The translations under genes were made by a program, and so were the position numbers. From a virus: 39,006 nt of DNA. This document shows, piece after piece, positions 30,207 to 38,501 of this stretch (position 1 is the stretch's first letter; each line of letters opens with the position of its first letter). The stretch is taken from IMG/VR virus record IMGVR_UViG_3300021354_000223, positions 1 to 39,006 of that record, one strand, 5' to 3'. The notes under the pieces are model-generated. The model searched no databases. It was not told the origin of the DNA and was given only the letters and a program-made list of their open reading frames with translations.

Positions 30207-30717
30207 TCATACCTATAGCACTATCTTTTACTTCTGCAACCCTACGACTCCAGCCCTTTCCAAAATCAGGGAAAGATTTAAGAGATTCTAAAAACTCTAG
30301 TCGTCTTGCAGAAAGTAATTCAATAATTCTAATCGGGTCTTCTTCCGCTTTTTTGACTAAGGCATAAGTAATACTACCGAAACCACCATCAGGAGTAGCC
30401 CCAACACTTTGCTGTAGAAGCTTAGTGGCTCGCCCAACCCCCGAATTAACAGCGATATCAAAAACGCAATAATCAAGACCAAGTATAAGTTCATCGGCTC
30501 GTATAGCATCCCAGTATTTCCTTTTATATAAAGGTGCAACCATAGTAGGTGTCAAATTACGCATCTCTTTTTCAGATACCGCATGACCGACCCACATCTC
30601 CCATGTGCCTATTGTTACACCTAAATTAGTCATGCCGCCATTATCTCGGCTGTCATTAACAAATCCGCCTTCATAAACTAATAATAGTTCAAGGCATTTA
30701 TTAAAATTTCCTATCAT
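30196..30717 (-). CDS. Endolysin, GH108-type muramidase
   Basis: A 173-residue protein. YEGGFVNDSRDNGGMTNLGV at 15-34 is the GH108 signature with catalytic E16, followed by APLYKRKYWDAIRADEL and DYCVFDIAVNSGVGRATKLL, both conserved in the family. No signal peptide is seen, so release through the holin is expected. Its ATG overlaps the holin stop (ATGA). Confidence 0.93.
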   Translation of the reverse strand: MIGNFNKCLELLLVYEGGFVNDSRDNGGMTNLGVTIGTWEMWVGHAVSEKEMRNLTPTMVAPLYKRKYWDAIRADELILGLDYCVFDIAVNSGVGRATKLLQQSVGATPDGGFGSITYALVKKAEEDPIRIIELLSARRLEFLESLKSFPDFGKGWSRRVAEVKDSAIGMITS

Positions 30718-31211
30718 TTTGCTGGAGATGATTCAAATAGCATTTGGTCTTTTGCACGACTTCCAGCACTAGAACCAAAATAAAAAGCAATAATTCCTGT
30801 CCAAGCAGTACCAAGTGAACCAAGCATAATCATTAAGGGTGTGTTGCTAGTGTCCGCTGGAGTAACCATAAGATAGGCAAGTATGCCAAAGAACCCCCCA
30901 GTAACAAGAATAGAAAGCACAGGAGGGATAAGACTCTGAGTAGTAGTCTGCATATCTCTAGCACTTTTTCTATCCTCCACAGCAAGTTGTTCAAAATTTA
31001 AACCTAATGCTTGTGTCTGTTCTTTGAATTTAATTTCTTCAAGTTTGACAGCCGCTATCTGTTCAGCAGATAATTTGTTTTCACTTATCATACTCTGAAC
31101 TTGGTCAGGAGCAACTCCAAATAATTTGCTCAATGCTGTAACGGCAAGACCAGCCAATGGTCCACCTAGACAAGTAGCAATAGTAGGAGCTATCTGATTA
31201 AGCCAATTCAT
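30714..31211 (-). CDS. Holin of the 3-TM/GTA family
   Basis: A 165-residue protein. It has a hydrophobic N-terminal part (IAPTIATCLGGPLAGLAVTAL), a charged middle helix with 'DRKSARDMQTTTQS', and two C-terminal membrane segments (LIPPVLSILVTGGFFGILAY and TPLMIMLGSLGTAWTGIIAF), ending in FYFGSSAGSRAKDQML, the typical finish of GTA_holin_3TM proteins. It makes the pores that release the endolysin. Confidence 0.9.
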   Translation of the reverse strand: MNWLNQIAPTIATCLGGPLAGLAVTALSKLFGVAPDQVQSMISENKLSAEQIAAVKLEEIKFKEQTQALGLNFEQLAVEDRKSARDMQTTTQSLIPPVLSILVTGGFFGILAYLMVTPADTSNTPLMIMLGSLGTAWTGIIAFYFGSSAGSRAKDQMLFESSPAK

Positions 31212-31459
31212 CTGTCTGCTTTTGTGTCTAATTTCATTTCAATTCTATCTAGCTTTTTAAATATGGCATCTGACAATCTATCTAAATCATCATGCTTTAC
31301 ATATTCTCCAGCTACTAATACTTCAATCTTGGAAACTTTCTCAGCAAGCTCTTTATCAGCCTTTCTTAAATCACGCAAAGAATCCCACATAAACTTTAGG
31401 AAGAATCCTATTGCTACATTCATCAGCCCAAAGAGCCAGTTGAGAAAAGTTTGTTCCAT
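31208..31459 (-). CDS. Small membrane-anchored coiled-coil protein in the lysis cluster
   Basis: An 83-residue protein with one N-terminal membrane helix (LNWLFGLMNVAIGFFLKFMW) followed by a charged coiled coil (DLRKADKELAEKVSKIEVLV and RIEMKLDTKAD). The topology resembles XhlA-like or spanin-type lysis accessories. It is coupled to the holin by an ATGA overlap. No second spanin with a lipobox is visible. Confidence 0.7.
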   Translation of the reverse strand: MEQTFLNWLFGLMNVAIGFFLKFMWDSLRDLRKADKELAEKVSKIEVLVAGEYVKHDDLDRLSDAIFKKLDRIEMKLDTKADR

Positions 31460-31571
31460 TATCAGCTTTCTTTATTCTTTAATTCTTCAGGCACTTGTGG
31501 GTTGCATTGTTCTTTGATTAAAGACATAAGACACCATAGTTTTAGTTAGTAGAAGTTCTTATCTTATGAAT

Positions 31572-32000
31572 TTAAAGAAATTTTACAACTTCTTCAGGCT
31601 TAATGAAAGCATCAATATTGTATTCTGTAAAGTCCCACCATAGGAACTGGTTTTTTGCTAAATATACTCTATCTTTTAAAAGATTAGTATTTTCTGGATG
31701 TCCATAAATAATAGGGTCAGATACTGACCATAATACTATTCCTTGTTTACCGCAGTCCCACGCAAGATGCTGAAAAAAACTATCTATTCCAATCCAAGTA
31801 CGGCATTCATTTAATAAATGTCTTAACTCCAAAATAGATAAATTTTTACGAAAATCCTCTACTAATTTTTCTTCGCCATCCACTCCAATCTGAATAATTG
31901 GTTCATCTATAAGAGCAATTAACTCTTTCCAATATGGGTAATTTTTAGGATTGCGTTTGCCGTTTACTAATGGCTTTGCAAAAGGATGTATGAGAATCAT
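31572..32000 (-). CDS. C-terminal half of a GT9-like (heptosyltransferase-type) glycosyltransferase
   Basis: A 142-residue protein that resembles the C-terminal lobe of GT-B heptosyltransferases: 'MILIHPFAK' strand, IIQIGVDGEEKLVEDFRKNL, then LLNECRTWIGIDSFFQHLAW (the 'D.G..HlA' nucleotide-sugar site) and 'IVLWSVSDPIIYGHPEN'. The matching N-terminal lobe is the last ~75 residues of the preceding gene, whose stop overlaps this start (ATGA). The two probably assemble into one enzyme. The 112 bases between it and the 83-residue gene hold no convincing gene. Confidence 0.65.
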   Translation of the reverse strand: MILIHPFAKPLVNGKRNPKNYPYWKELIALIDEPIIQIGVDGEEKLVEDFRKNLSILELRHLLNECRTWIGIDSFFQHLAWDCGKQGIVLWSVSDPIIYGHPENTNLLKDRVYLAKNQFLWWDFTEYNIDAFIKPEEVVKFL

Positions 32001-32965
32001 GTATACATTTTCCTGTAGGCATTTTCTAAACTATCTTTCCATCCCCATTGGTCCATCTTGGCATAAATATTGTATTGCTCGATACTTCCAAACAATGCTT
32101 GTGCTTCTGCTATTGACCTACCTTCGACAATTTCAGGATAACAAGTAAAAACGACAGGATTAGAAATTTCAGGAAGTACATGGCTGAAAACAATATGGTC
32201 ACCAAAGCCAGAGTTAAGAACAACAATGGTGCTATCAGAAAGTCCAACAATATTTCTAAAAATAGCTTCATCATGGGCATACATTTCTTGTTTAGTTTCA
32301 CTTCTGATTCCCCCTTCTGGGTTCTTTAGATGCCAAGTAATAGCATTGGGTATAGCAAGAACTTTGTACCCTTTTTGGTATATACCATTGGTAAATAAGG
32401 TTTCTTCCCTATGGGCTACTCTGGAAAGCCCCAGATTGTAGTCATGGATGCCAGCCCTATAAAGGAATGAGCAATGTAAATGCTCTACTTCATTAGTAAC
32501 ATATATGTTACCCCATTGAATATTAGGTTCTGAATCAATGTCTTTGATTTTCCCTGTAGATTTGGAAATATCAAAAATATGAGGAAAAGTAAGAATAGAG
32601 CCACCAACTGCCCCAACTGTTGTATCAATGTAGCTACAAAGTTGCTCTAGTACATTTGGTTCTGGAATAGCATCGTCATCTACTCTCCAGACCCAATCAA
32701 ATCCCATTTCATTGGCTTTCTGATGAATATGATGCTGACCTTTTTTTTCAGCAAATACCCATTCCCAAGCTATCTTTTTAAAATCTAATATCTGAAAGAA
32801 ATGCTGATAAATCAATTCTTGTCGCATATCTTTTGGTTCATCATTATCATCAAATATCACCAGTTTATCGACTGGTTTAGACTGATTCATAATGGCACTT
32901 AAAACCAATGGAAGGGTAGTAAAGTATCTGCCCCTAGTTGCTACTGAACATAGAACTTTAGGCAT
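31997..32965 (-). CDS. Two-part glycosyltransferase: GT2 domain plus GT9-like N-terminal lobe
   Basis: A 322-residue protein. Residues 1-~225 are a GT-A domain: VLCSVATRGRYFTTLPLVLS, KLVIFDDND, then WVWRVDDDAIPEPNVLEQL with the metal-binding DDD motif. Residues ~246-322 (IVVLNSGFGDHIVFSHVLPE) look like the N-terminal lobe of GT9 enzymes, whose hallmark is 'G.GD.....P'. The GT9 C-terminal lobe is the next gene. Likely substrates are host lipopolysaccharide or the phage's own fibres; nothing in the sequence decides this. Confidence 0.75.
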   Translation of the reverse strand: MPKVLCSVATRGRYFTTLPLVLSAIMNQSKPVDKLVIFDDNDEPKDMRQELIYQHFFQILDFKKIAWEWVFAEKKGQHHIHQKANEMGFDWVWRVDDDAIPEPNVLEQLCSYIDTTVGAVGGSILTFPHIFDISKSTGKIKDIDSEPNIQWGNIYVTNEVEHLHCSFLYRAGIHDYNLGLSRVAHREETLFTNGIYQKGYKVLAIPNAITWHLKNPEGGIRSETKQEMYAHDEAIFRNIVGLSDSTIVVLNSGFGDHIVFSHVLPEISNPVVFTCYPEIVEGRSIAEAQALFGSIEQYNIYAKMDQWGWKDSLENAYRKMYT

Positions 32966-34187
32966 TTTCCCACCTACAGATCATTAAATTGCATGAATTA
33001 TTTTGATCAACTGCTCTTAAATGGCTAGTAATGTTGCCATGCTCATCTATATATTCAAACTTGAAATCAGGGAAATCAGCTTCAGTAAGCCCATGCAATT
33101 TGTGATGCTCACCCCAAAATCCTTTTGGCTCATTGTGGGGAACAGTAATCAGCAAAACTTTACAATGGCTTTGCAATAACTTTACAATCTCTAGCCCATT
33201 ATCAAGGTGTTCAATGACTTCAAAAGCTATGATGGTGTCATATTGCCCAAGTTCATAGGAATTAATATCAGCCCATTCAAACTTAGCAGTTGGCAACCAT
33301 TGTTGGTTTTTGGCTATATTTACAATAATAGGGTCATAATCTAAGCCAAAATATTCAATATCTGATGGGAAGAATTGAACTCCATAGCCTGTAGAGCATC
33401 CAATTTCAAGGACATTCTTACCAAATAGATTTTCATTAGCCCATTCATATCTTTGGGTTTCTCTAGGGAATACTGGGTCATCTTTTAGGAATATTGCTCT
33501 TTCATAATTGTTTGAAAGTCTCCAGTAGTACCATTCTTTGTTATATTTCTCTGCCAGCTTTAATTGATTAAGCAAGAACTTATCATCCCAATTTTGGACT
33601 AAGGATGGGTCTAGCATTGTTCCTTCAGCTTTGTGATAGATGGGGAAAGTTCCATTGTTTCCACAATCTACAAGACTAAAGCCAGATTGTTCTGCTTTTA
33701 GGCAAAACTCTATATCTTCACATCCACCAGTACCATAATCTTCATTAAGAAAATCAATAGTATTGAAAACTTTGCAATCAATCAAAGCACAAAAGAAAAT
33801 ACCAAATCTTCTTTTAGTGATTTCTGAATATTGACCTAATACATAATTAACATCACCCTGATCTAGCATATTCAACCATCTATTCTTTGGTTGTTCTAGC
33901 AAGATTGTGTCATTATTTAGCAAGATGATTTTGCTTGCTGAAGTTGCTTTGATGCCTTCATTAGTAGCTTTGGCAAAGCCTAAAGGTTCATCATTCCAAA
34001 CCACTTTTAGATTAGGAATTGATGTTTCTAAATAATGTAAATACCTAGAAGTATTGTCTATGCATCCATTAGCTGATATGACTAATTCAACATCAGCCAT
34101 ATCAGTATATTTGATAATGGAATCAATGCAGGGTTTAAGGTATTTTTCGCAGTTGTTATATGTTGGTATAACAATACTGTATTTCAT
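32958..34187 (-). CDS. Fused GT2 glycosyltransferase and class I methyltransferase
   Basis: A 409-residue protein. Residues 1-~225: YSIVIPTYNNCEKYLKPCID, ELVISANGC, FAKATNEGIKATSASKIILL and NNDT, a GT2 nucleotide-sugar domain; GTGGCEDIEFCLKAEQSGF is its acceptor-side 'ED.....r....G' motif. Residues ~245-409: NVLEIGCSTGYGVQFF (SAM motif I), YFGLDYDP (motif II), QYDTIIAFEVIEHL (a UbiE/Coq5-like motif). It could transfer and then methylate a sugar. The ATG has AAAGGAAAA upstream, and it overlaps the next gene by 8 bp. Confidence 0.85.
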   Translation of the reverse strand: MKYSIVIPTYNNCEKYLKPCIDSIIKYTDMADVELVISANGCIDNTSRYLHYLETSIPNLKVVWNDEPLGFAKATNEGIKATSASKIILLNNDTILLEQPKNRWLNMLDQGDVNYVLGQYSEITKRRFGIFFCALIDCKVFNTIDFLNEDYGTGGCEDIEFCLKAEQSGFSLVDCGNNGTFPIYHKAEGTMLDPSLVQNWDDKFLLNQLKLAEKYNKEWYYWRLSNNYERAIFLKDDPVFPRETQRYEWANENLFGKNVLEIGCSTGYGVQFFPSDIEYFGLDYDPIIVNIAKNQQWLPTAKFEWADINSYELGQYDTIIAFEVIEHLDNGLEIVKLLQSHCKVLLITVPHNEPKGFWGEHHKLHGLTEADFPDFKFEYIDEHGNITSHLRAVDQNNSCNLMICRWENA

Positions 34188-34238
34188 GATTTTCCTTTAT
34201 ATGTTGCATCACTAACATTAAAACAATAATATTATATT

Positions 34239-35222
34239 TTAGGAACCATTAAAAAAAGCAAAAAAATTAAAGCTTGCTGTTGCTACATTATAAGTAAATA
34301 CAATAATGCCTTGACCACCAGATGATGCAGTTGTTGAACTTAATTGAGAACCACCAGCACCACCACCATATAAACCACCAGCACCACCAGCTACAGTTCC
34401 ACCATTATCGCCACCACCACCACCACCACCTCCTGAACCAGCAGTTCCACCAGCAGTTGCAGTCCAATAAGTTCCTGCTGAACCAGCACCTCCTGAACCA
34501 TTTGATGATCCATTAGTTGAACCACTACCACCGCCACCACCACCGCCATTTAAAGGAGCAGTATTGTTTGCTGGTAATGTTGCAGTTCCAACAGAACCAC
34601 CAGTTTGTCCTGATGAAGCACCACCAATACCAGTACCACTACCTCCTGCACCAATAGTTCCAGCAACAGTTAATGTTGCACCTGAACCTCCACCTGCTCC
34701 ATTTCCTCCTGAACCAGCACCAACTCCACCACTACCACCATTGCCCCCTAGTCCAGCGGCACCTCCACCACCACCATTGGCTCTAGCACCAACACCAACT
34801 CCAGCATTACCACCAGTACCACCTGAGAAGTTAGTAGTTCCTACACATGAACTACTTGCTCCACCATTACCACCTCCACCACCAGAGAAAGCAGAAGAAC
34901 CACCAACAGCTAATGCTCCTTGAGTGGTTAATGTAGGAACAGCATTAGAAGCAGCATTAAACCAAGTAAAGCCACCACCACCACCACCACCTCCTGAATT
35001 AGCAGTTCCACCAGCCGCAATAGCAATATAAGCAGTTCCATTGGCAACAAGCCCAGTAACAGCAGTAGATTTTGCATACGCTCCACCACCTCCACCACCA
35101 GATTTTGTTGCTCTGAAACTTCCAGCACCCCCACCAATACATTCAACAGAAACTAAAGATGAAAAATCTGCTGGAATAGTAAATGTAGTGCCAGAGGTAA
35201 TAAATGCCGTTTTAACCGCCAT
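34239..35222 (-). CDS. Glycine-rich tail fibre/adhesin
   Basis: A 327-residue protein. After an N-terminal strand region (TAFITSGTTFTIPADFSSLV, VECIGGG) nearly the whole chain is made of Gly-rich stretches with poly-Gly runs, separated by short strands. Poly-Gly helices of this type form the receptor-binding head of T-even and S16 gp38 adhesins; similar proteins occur at the tail ends of many environmental phages. GGGFTWFNAASNA at ~residues 82-94 is identical to the sequence coded at the left end of the window. Plus-strand frames here rich in Pro or His are shadows of the Gly codons. Confidence 0.75.
   Translation of the reverse strand: MAVKTAFITSGTTFTIPADFSSLVSVECIGGGAGSFRATKSGGGGGGAYAKSTAVTGLVANGTAYIAIAAGGTANSGGGGGGGGFTWFNAASNAVPTLTTQGALAVGGSSAFSGGGGGNGGASSSCVGTTNFSGGTGGNAGVGVGARANGGGGGAAGLGGNGGSGGVGAGSGGNGAGGGSGATLTVAGTIGAGGSGTGIGGASSGQTGGSVGTATLPANNTAPLNGGGGGGGSGSTNGSSNGSGGAGSAGTYWTATAGGTAGSGGGGGGGGDNGGTVAGGAGGLYGGGAGGSQLSSTTASSGGQGIIVFTYNVATASFNFFAFFNGS
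34942..34992. repeat. 51-bp segment identical to the left end of the window
   Basis: Matches bases 1-51 exactly and lies in the Gly-rich fibre gene, ending in the CCA run at 34973-34991. It is a possible recombination point between the two Gly-rich genes. Confidence 0.9.
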
Positions 35223-35382
35223 TGTTTACCACCACAGGGATAAGGCTAACTTTAACTCCATCCCAATAATATCCATCAGGTATTTCTACTAATGTGCATC
35301 CATCAGGTGCAAGGTCTGTTGGCTCTGCAACAATAGTATTAACCAGTTGGTTATTGGAATCAATAACTGCACATATAGTCAT
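35212..35382 (-). CDS. Small tail-associated protein, 56 residues
   Basis: Starts MTICAVIDSNNQLVNTIVAE and ends LIPVVVNNGG. Its ATG is one base after the collagen-like gene's stop, and its end overlaps the next gene by 11 bp. It resembles the 97-residue protein at 38202-38495: both have a 'VID/IVE.N.V.N.' start and a 'G.....WDGK/V' end. Such short proteins next to fibre genes often assist fibre assembly. Confidence 0.65.
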   Translation of the reverse strand: MTICAVIDSNNQLVNTIVAEPTDLAPDGCTLVEIPDGYYWDGVKVSLIPVVVNNGG

Positions 35383-35383
35383 A

Positions 35384-37342
35384 TTAAGCCTGTTGTGCTA
35401 AAGCAATTACATCCCAAAATGTTGCGGCAGTATTGTAAACACAACCTACATATAATATTTTGGAAGCAGTTGTTGTTGTTGGTAATGTTGTCCCAACAAT
35501 TCTATATCCACCACTTGTAGTTGTCCAAGTTAATGCTCTTGCAGTTCCATTATCCAATATACGAATAATTAACTTTTGACCATCAACAGGGCTATCAGTT
35601 GGGGCATTGATTGTTAAGGCTACAGCTTGTGCAGTTACTTCATATTGATCTGTTGTTCCAGCATTAGGAGTAATAGAAGATGCACTAGATGTTGATGTAA
35701 TTCTAGGAGCAACATAGGTATTAACCCCTGAGAAACCCGAAAATCCGCTTATGCCAGAGCCACTATACCCCGACAAACCACTTCCTGAAAAACCCGAAAA
35801 TCCGCTAATCCCTGAGCCAGAATAACCTGAAATCCCACTTCCGCTATAGCCTGACCAACCGCTTATGCCTGAACCCGAAAATCCGCTAACTCCTGAACCA
35901 GAGTAACCAGAAATCCCCGACCCACTAAAACCTGACCAACCCGATATGCCACTTCCACTAAAGCCCGAAATCCCTGATCCACTATAGCCTGAGAAGCCCG
36001 AAACAGAAGCTCCCGAAAAGCCCGATGTCCCACTAAATCCAGATTGTGTATAAAACACTTGTGTTGCTGTAACAATTACAGATGGAGTTTCAGGATAAGT
36101 TGCATTACCAGCAATAGTTTCTAAATAAACATTTGCATTTGTAGTATCCCAATATACTTCTACATAGTCAGTAGCATTAACATTAAATACAAAATTTACA
36201 GTTAAAACTTCAGATGAATATGCACTACCTTGTTTATCTGGAACATCATAATGAGTATTGCTATCAACAATATTTGTGCCATTTTTCTTTAACCAAACTT
36301 GTGTGCTTCCTAAAGCTGTGCTGTGATTAGTAAATTGCAAAGAAAAAGTTAGACTATAAACTCCAGCATTTGCAAAAGTTATTCTTGACCCACTAACAAC
36401 TGATACACCAGTATTGTTGGTATCAGCAGAATTTAAAGTAATTGCAGTTGGAGTATTAACAGTAGTAGTTTGAGTTGTTGTATCCCAAAATGAACCCCAG
36501 TATCCACGCACTCCACCAGCACCAACACTCCCTGAGAAGCCCGAAAATCCGCTTGTCCCAATTCCTGAAAATCCCGACCAACCGCTGTACCCCGAAATTG
36601 ATGCCCCTGAGTAACCACTAAATCCACTTGTAGAAGTCCCTGAAAAGCCCGACCAGCCCGAAACTCCACTTCCTGAGTACCCCGATATGCCCGATCCTGA
36701 AAAGCCCGATATACCGCTTCCTGAGAAGCCTGAGAATCCACTTGTGGATGTCCCCGAAAATCCGCTGATGCCTGACAGGCCTTGCCCACTAAAACCCGAT
36801 GTCCCCGAAAATCCGCTGATGCCTGATCCAGAATAGCCACTTATCCCACTTCCTGAGAATCCGCTAAAACCCGAAGTTGAAGCCCCTGAGTAACCCGAAA
36901 ATCCAGAAGTTGATTGCCCGCTAAAACCTGACCAGCCACTTATGCCTGACCCTGAAAATCCGCTTATCCCAGAGCCAGAGTAACCCGAAATCCCTGACCC
37001 TGAAAATCCTGAGTAGCCCGAAGTTGATGCCCCACTAAATCCTGATTTCCCAGAATAGCCACTTATCCCACTTCCTGAGAATCCGCTGATGCCTGAACCA
37101 CTAAAGCCCGATATGCCACTTCCCGAAAAGCCCGACCAGCCACTAACTCCACTTCCCGAAAATCCTGATGTCCCCGAAAATCCGCTAGTGCCTATCCCTG
37201 AAAATCCTGAGAAGCCTGATGTCCCTGAGAAGCCGCTACTACCTTGTATTCCTTGATCCACAACCATAGTAATTTGATTACCAATAGTTACATCGACAGT
37301 TGTGTTATCGCCATTGGCATTTGTAATAGTTAATTCTGGCAT
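35384..37342 (-). CDS. Collagen-like tail fibre with internal C1q/TNF-like domain
   Basis: A 652-residue protein. Residues ~35-275 and ~433-545 are arrays of G-F-S-G-x-S-G units (for example SGFSGSGISGFSG) with Tyr or Trp replacing Phe at intervals. Between them residues ~279-430 form a compact domain (RGYWGSFWDTTTQTTTVNTP to YPETPSVIVTATQVFY) that looks like a C1q/TNF-type jelly roll. Residues ~548-652 form a C-terminal beta domain (ITPNAGTTDQYEVTAQAVAL) common in phage fibres. It probably forms a trimeric fibre between the hub and the Gly-rich adhesins. Confidence 0.82.
   Translation of the reverse strand: MPELTITNANGDNTTVDVTIGNQITMVVDQGIQGSSGFSGTSGFSGFSGIGTSGFSGTSGFSGSGVSGWSGFSGSGISGFSGSGISGFSGSGISGYSGKSGFSGASTSGYSGFSGSGISGYSGSGISGFSGSGISGWSGFSGQSTSGFSGYSGASTSGFSGFSGSGISGYSGSGISGFSGTSGFSGQGLSGISGFSGTSTSGFSGFSGSGISGFSGSGISGYSGSGVSGWSGFSGTSTSGFSGYSGASISGYSGWSGFSGIGTSGFSGFSGSVGAGGVRGYWGSFWDTTTQTTTVNTPTAITLNSADTNNTGVSVVSGSRITFANAGVYSLTFSLQFTNHSTALGSTQVWLKKNGTNIVDSNTHYDVPDKQGSAYSSEVLTVNFVFNVNATDYVEVYWDTTNANVYLETIAGNATYPETPSVIVTATQVFYTQSGFSGTSGFSGASVSGFSGYSGSGISGFSGSGISGWSGFSGSGISGYSGSGVSGFSGSGISGWSGYSGSGISGYSGSGISGFSGFSGSGLSGYSGSGISGFSGFSGVNTYVAPRITSTSSASSITPNAGTTDQYEVTAQAVALTINAPTDSPVDGQKLIIRILDNGTARALTWTTTSGGYRIVGTTLPTTTTASKILYVGCVYNTAATFWDVIALAQQA
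35727..36045 (-). repeat. Tandem GFSG-coding repeat, C-terminal array
   Basis: Minisatellite coding for Gly-Phe/Tyr/Trp-Ser-Gly units. The repeated amino acids are coded by varying synonymous codons (several Gly and Ser codons alternate), so the DNA repeats are much less perfect than the protein repeats. Confidence 0.85.
36530..37240 (-). repeat. Tandem GFSG-coding repeat, N-terminal array
   Basis: The longer of two arrays in the same gene, roughly 240 residues of the same unit. Synonymous codon choice again varies between units. It has no spacers of fixed length and is not a CRISPR array. Confidence 0.85.
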
Positions 37343-37351
37343 GATTTATCC

Positions 37352-37834
37352 TTAATTAACTACAATAGCATCTGATCTTACTAAAAATAGCAAGAAGATA
37401 ATTAAGTCATTTGCTGGTGTTGTTCCTGATGCTGGAAAACTAATTTTAATGCGACCAGAAAAACCAGCACCATTAATAGATGCTATATCTAAATCTGTAT
37501 CGGTAGTAGTTAATGCCCAAGCTGAATCATCAAACAAAAGAGTAAATGATCCTGTTATATCACTTCTATTTGTAATTGTTAAAGAAATAGAAGTAGGAGT
37601 AGGAGTGTAATCTGCAATGTCAAAAGATAAGCCATAGCGAGTATCTTGCACATTGGATAATTTTCTACGAATAATCTGGGCATTAATAGTAGCCCCAGTT
37701 AAATCTATGGCAGTTCCACCATTAATAAGAGCCAAATTCCAATAGGTCTTTTGGTTATATACCAATTCACCAGCAATAATCTGGTTGTCGAATCCTGAGA
37801 TTTGGGTCAAAGTATTTTTGTTAAAGACAGCCAT
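37352..37834 (-). CDS. Baseplate/upper fibre-like structural protein
   Basis: A 160-residue beta-rich protein with 'LVYNQKTYWNLALINGGTAI', 'DLTGATINAQIIRRKLSNVQ' and 'RSDITGSFTLLFDD'. The order of strands and the 'G..f...l.l....g.piDLtGa.i.a.ir' pattern match the N-terminal BppU/IgG-like domain of tail baseplate proteins. AGGAG precedes the ATG. The 81-bp gap to the cupin gene holds a small palindrome (GGTTAATAACC at 37851) and no gene. Confidence 0.65.
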   Translation of the reverse strand: MAVFNKNTLTQISGFDNQIIAGELVYNQKTYWNLALINGGTAIDLTGATINAQIIRRKLSNVQDTRYGLSFDIADYTPTPTSISLTITNRSDITGSFTLLFDDSAWALTTTDTDLDIASINGAGFSGRIKISFPASGTTPANDLIIFLLFLVRSDAIVVN

Positions 37835-37915
37835 ATACCACTCCTAACTAGGTTAATAACCCTATGTACTCACAGGGAAACGGATATTATTTTGTGGTAT
37901 TTTGCTAATTATAGC

Positions 37916-38197
37916 TTAATACTTTCCTTCTGCGAATACATTTACAAATACAGTTCCATCTTCTAGTGCTTCAATTTCGTGTAACTTTCCAGCCAATAAG
38001 TTAATGGGCTGAGTATTTTTATTTGCAATTAACTCAACTCCATCTTGAGTGTATTTACAAGAACCAGCCATACACATAGTTGCATGAGAATAAATATGAT
38101 TGTGCATAGCTACTCCTTCACCTTTATTTACATGATAAATATTTAATCTAGCCCCATCGTAAGTAAAGCTATGTATTGCTGGTTTATCAATAACCAT
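37916..38197 (-). CDS. Small cupin-domain protein
   Basis: A 93-residue protein. GEGVAMHNHIYSHATMCMAG holds the cupin motif 1 (G-x5-H-x-H-x3-H...G), and LLAGKLHEIEALEDGTVFVN is motif 2 with its His. The histidines would bind a metal ion. Single-domain cupins have many roles, including sugar isomerases and dioxygenases. It lies between fibre genes, an unusual place for an enzyme; it could modify a virion sugar or serve as a structural beta barrel. Confidence 0.78.
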   Translation of the reverse strand: MVIDKPAIHSFTYDGARLNIYHVNKGEGVAMHNHIYSHATMCMAGSCKYTQDGVELIANKNTQPINLLAGKLHEIEALEDGTVFVNVFAEGKY

Positions 38198-38201
38198 TTT
38201 T

Positions 38202-38495
38202 TTATCCTAAAGTTTGAGTGCCAGTTGTTATAGGTTGTGCTTCTACAATAGGTTGTGGTTGATTAGTAGTAAGAATTTTGCCATCCCAAATAAATCCTAT
38301 ACACCCCAAACCAATTACTTTAACTAATTCATATCCTGTTGTTGTGCTATTTATTTCCCATATCATTGCAGGTGTAATATCTTGAATTAACTGAATAGAA
38401 TCTGATGGGGGTGTCCAAGTATTAACATTGCCATCCCATGAAACAGCATTTGTTACTACATTTTTTTCTACTATTAAATAATTTTGAGTTGTCAT
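38202..38495 (-). CDS. Tail-associated protein, 97 residues
   Basis: Starts MTTQNYLIVEKNVVTNAVSW, ends in a Pro/Gln/Thr-rich tail, and has 'GLGCIGFIWDGKIL' in the middle. It shares a loose pattern with the 56-residue protein at 35212-35382. It lies just behind the Gly-rich fibre gene that spans the window ends. A fibre assembly or attachment role is plausible by position. Confidence 0.65.
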   Translation of the reverse strand: MTTQNYLIVEKNVVTNAVSWDGNVNTWTPPSDSIQLIQDITPAMIWEINSTTTGYELVKVIGLGCIGFIWDGKILTTNQPQPIVEAQPITTGTQTLG

Positions 38496-38501
38496 TTTAG
38501 A

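Noticed and set aside
31462-31527. 21-residue leftward frame upstream of the small lysis membrane protein
   Set aside because: No Shine-Dalgarno sequence, very short and without a motif; not supportable as a gene.
34322-34923. Plus-strand frames rich in His and Pro
   Set aside because: They are the complements of Gly codons in the minus-strand fibre gene and contain no other signal.
35727-37240. Regular repeats resembling a CRISPR array
   Set aside because: No fixed-length spacers; the repeats lie in frame inside a long open reading frame and code for GFSG units.
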